Below are positions 61,795 through 64,000 of a DNA stretch of 64,000 bases, in pieces. Each line of letters starts with the position of its first letter. The stretch's first letter is position 1. The position numbers and the translations under genes are program-made. Under the pieces are notes generated by a model, which searched no databases, was not told the origin of the DNA, and was given only the letters and a program-made list of their open reading frames with translations. Origin of the DNA: Archangium gephyra (GTDB lineage Bacteria > Myxococcota > Myxococcia > Myxococcales > Myxococcaceae); contig NZ_CP011509.1 in assembly GCF_001027285.1 (NCBI RefSeq), forward strand, positions 10,688,501-10,752,500, in the 5' to 3' direction.

Positions 61795-63080
61795 GACTGC
61801 ACCGCCTGTCCCAACAGCCGCGTCATCATGTTGCGCGCGTCCTCGATCTGATCCGGCCTCACGTACAACCGCGACAGCCGCACCGCGCCGCTGTAGCGCT
61901 GGTAGAGCGGCGTGTAGCGGGCCACCTCCGTCAGCCGGCCGGTGGACATGTCCGCGATGAAGAGGCTGGGGCCCGAGCCCTCCGAGAAGTACTTGGAGAG
62001 CACCCCCTTGGACTCCACCGTGAAGTGCTCGAAGCCGCCCGTCACCAGGGCGCTGCGCAGCACCTCCAGATCGTAGCCCACGTCCCGCTCGGTGAACTGC
62101 GCCAGCAGCTTGAAGCCCCGGCGCGTGGAGATGCGCTCGGCCCACGGGTTCTTCGAGCGCCGCAGCGTGTACCAGAGCGCCACGTCGTCGCAGGCGAGGA
62201 AGTCCTCCGGGTCCGAGGGAATCTCGAACTCACCGGGCGCCTCCTCGTAGTAGCGCCGCAGCATGTAGTCGAAGTTCACCGAGGTGTGGTGGTAGTAGAC
62301 GGAGACGAACATGTGGTAGCGGCTGAGGAGGAAGTCCTCGAAGGCGAACGCCGCCGCCCGGCTCAGCGCCAGGTAGACGCGCCCGTCCTTCACCGCCGGG
62401 TTCAGGTTCGAGATGAGCCAGTCCATGTCGTACCGGCCGTAATTGACTCCCGTATAGAAGGAGTCGCGCACCAGGTAGTCCATGCGGTCCGCGTCCAGCT
62501 CGCCCGACACGATGGCGCGCAGCAGCGGCGTCCAGTCCACGCCCGCGTGCGAGAAGCCAGGATCCTGGGGCGCCCGGGCTCCGGTGATGAGGCCCACCAC
62601 CGCCGCGGGGGTGATGCCCAGCGGCCCGTAGCGCTGCTCGATGATGGGGGTGAGCGAGCTGTCGAGCAGCAGCTTGGCGGTGAAGTCCTCGTGGGTGGCC
62701 TGCTCGCCCTCCGCCACGGCATCCAACCAGGGGGGGAGCCGCAGGGAGGCCCGGGCCGGGGCGATGCGCTCCGAGGCGTGGGACAGCGGCATGTGGCCCA
62801 GGTCGTGACACAGCACGGCCAGACGCACCGCGGCACTGAAGCGGGCGCGGACCTCCGAGGGGAGGGTGGAGCGGCCGGTGACGGCCTGGAAGACTCGGGA
62901 GGCGACGTGCATCGCGCCCAGCGAGTGGGCGTGCCGGGTGTGGGTGGCGCCGGGGAAGGCCAGGTCGCCGAAGCCCAACTGCCGGACGTGACGCAGCCGC
63001 TGGTAGTAGCGGCTGTCGATGACGGCCTTCTCCTCGTCACTCACGTCGATGGTGCCGTGGATGGGGTCGCGAATCCGCAT
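61791..63080 (-). CDS. HD-domain phosphohydrolase (dNTPase/SAMHD1-like)
   Basis: A 429-residue protein starting MRIRDPIHGTIDVSDEEKAV, the common start of this family. Metal residues are His50 (THTRH), His92-Asp93 (LCHDLGHMPLSH) and the later Asp in DADRMDYLVRD. Relatives act on dNTPs or other phosphorylated nucleotides. It is coupled by a four-base overlap to the NUDIX-MBL gene, which suggests a shared nucleotide-cleaning role. Confidence 0.92.
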   Translation of the reverse strand: MRIRDPIHGTIDVSDEEKAVIDSRYYQRLRHVRQLGFGDLAFPGATHTRHAHSLGAMHVASRVFQAVTGRSTLPSEVRARFSAAVRLAVLCHDLGHMPLSHASERIAPARASLRLPPWLDAVAEGEQATHEDFTAKLLLDSSLTPIIEQRYGPLGITPAAVVGLITGARAPQDPGFSHAGVDWTPLLRAIVSGELDADRMDYLVRDSFYTGVNYGRYDMDWLISNLNPAVKDGRVYLALSRAAAFAFEDFLLSRYHMFVSVYYHHTSVNFDYMLRRYYEEAPGEFEIPSDPEDFLACDDVALWYTLRRSKNPWAERISTRRGFKLLAQFTERDVGYDLEVLRSALVTGGFEHFTVESKGVLSKYFSEGSGPSLFIADMSTGRLTEVARYTPLYQRYSGAVRLSRLYVRPDQIEDARNMMTRLLGQAVQS

Positions 63081-63192
63081 GGTTCTCCTCTCATACTTCC
63101 CGGACCCGCTCGGCGGCCAGCCAAACGGGCCATCTGTGAACTGTCATCCCCCGGGGGACGTGCTAACCCTCGACGCAGCACACGCACCACGC

Positions 63193-64000
63193 ATGCATAT
63201 CGCCATCCTGTACAACCGAGACCATGAGCTGTTGGAGGACGACCCGGGTCGGGAGGCGCGAGAAGACGTGACGCGCGTGGCCTCCGCCCTGTCGGAAGCC
63301 CTCTCCCACGGGGACGTCCACGCCGAGCCGCTCGCCGTCGAGGGCGCGGGGCTGGAGTTCGTGGACCTGCTCGCCCGGATGCAGCCCGACCTGGTCATCA
63401 ACCTCTGCGAGTCCGTGGCCGCGGACGCCCGGGGCGAGATGGTCATCCCCTGCCTGCTGGACATGCTGGGGCTGCCCTACACCGGCTCGCCGGCCCTCTC
63501 GCTGGGCCTGGCGCTGCACAAGGACAAGGCCAAGGAGTTGCTCAAGGCCCGCGGCGTGTCCACCCCGGGGTTCGCCCGGCTGGACCGCGTCGAGGACGTG
63601 GCCACGCTGGAGCTGCCCTTCCCGCTCATCGTCAAGCCCGCGCGCGAGGACGCCAGCGTGGGGATCACCAGCGACTCGGTGGTGCACGACCGGGCCTCCC
63701 TGGGCCGCGCCGTGGAGGCCGTGCTGCGCACCTTCCACCAGCCCGCCCTCGTGGAGCAGTTCATCCCCGGGCGTGAAATCTACGTGCCGCTGCTGGGCAA
63801 CCACCCGCGCCGCGCGCTGCCGCTCACGGAGATCCGCTTCGGCAAGCTCTTCGAGGACCGGCCCAACATCGTCACCTACGCGGCGAAGTGGGAGTCCAAC
63901 TCGCCCGACTACCAGAACACGCCCACCGCGCCCTGCCTGCTGGAGGACGCCGCGCTCGAGGCCCGCCTGGTGCGGACGGCGATGGACGCCTTCGCCGCCC
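63193..64000 (+). CDS. D-alanine-D-alanine ligase-like ATP-grasp enzyme, 3' end outside window
   Basis: The first 269 residues of an ATP-grasp ligase, cut by the window end. It begins MHIAILYNRDHELLEDDP and has LVINLCESVAADARGEMVI, LPYTGSPALSLGLALHKDKA and the ATP-binding FPLIVKPAREDASVGI. PALVEQFIPGREIYVPLLG follows. The pattern is that of Ddl-like proteins, but with differences from true Ddl, so another peptide-bond-forming substrate is possible. It is divergent from the HD gene. Confidence 0.88.
   Translation, partial: MHIAILYNRDHELLEDDPGREAREDVTRVASALSEALSHGDVHAEPLAVEGAGLEFVDLLARMQPDLVINLCESVAADARGEMVIPCLLDMLGLPYTGSPALSLGLALHKDKAKELLKARGVSTPGFARLDRVEDVATLELPFPLIVKPAREDASVGITSDSVVHDRASLGRAVEAVLRTFHQPALVEQFIPGREIYVPLLGNHPRRALPLTEIRFGKLFEDRPNIVTYAAKWESNSPDYQNTPTAPCLLEDAALEARLVRTAMDAFAA

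Overview
The window reads as chromosomal DNA of a GC-rich Gram-negative bacterium, most likely a myxobacterium (Myxococcota, suborder Cystobacterineae; Archangium, Cystobacter or Melittangium would fit). Reasons: very strong G/C bias at third codon positions with long antisense open frames, many lipoproteins, TIGR04551- and DUF4382-type surface proteins, Sit-like lipoproteins, PAS histidine kinases and unusual P450s. No rRNA, tRNA, CRISPR array, transposase or integrase was recognised. The genus is inferred; no marker gene decides it.

Bases 1-11700: a partial gene, a DUF4382 lipoprotein and a strong hairpin terminator, then a long minus-strand run (about 11651 down to 1692). It holds a PqqD-like protein, a 1962-residue Ig/Fn3/FG-GAP lipoprotein, a 48-residue peptide resembling a RiPP precursor, an HPr-kinase-like ATPase, an S24/S26 peptidase-GNAT fusion, an EamA transporter and a metallo-beta-lactamase exonuclease. 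The tight overlaps make the central genes look like a RiPP-like operon with no familiar maturase.

11800-20300: a Coa1-like protein, a 380-bp non-coding stretch full of repeats, the acyl-CoA dehydrogenase/etfB/etfA cluster, a small transaldolase, KdsD, and an ECF-sigma operon whose membrane partner shares a domain with a nearby exported protein.

20486-35600: accessory-looking DNA. It holds a DUF4041/T5orf172 coiled-coil protein, an orphan membrane/winged-helix protein, a RluA-type pseudouridine synthase, a kinase-derived membrane protein, a serine dehydratase, and a coq4-P450 pair divergent from a TetR gene with three operator-like palindromes between them. A Sit-like lipoprotein with an internally duplicated partner, a second P450, and a DNA adenine methylase translationally coupled to an EndoIII-like DNA glycosylase follow.

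35700-54450: mostly housekeeping. A long minus-strand cluster joins an outer-membrane protein, a newly called LptM-like lipoprotein, lysA, dapA, dapB, an FAH hydrolase, folK and a TPR protein. After it come mutM, Fe/Mn superoxide dismutase, Ku, an M48 lipoprotein protease, a YihY protein, an EamA transporter, an alpha/beta hydrolase, queG with a cobalamin adenosyltransferase, and thyA-folA.

54500-64000: a cytochrome c-FTR1 iron permease behind a Fur-box-like AT-rich palindrome, a three-gene two-component cluster, a NUDIX-metallo-beta-lactamase fusion overlapping an HD phosphohydrolase, and the start of an ATP-grasp (D-Ala-D-Ala ligase-like) gene cut by the window end.

A dispersed hairpin repeat (CCCTCTCCC - loop - GGGAGAGGG with a G-rich tail) occurs five times at three loci.
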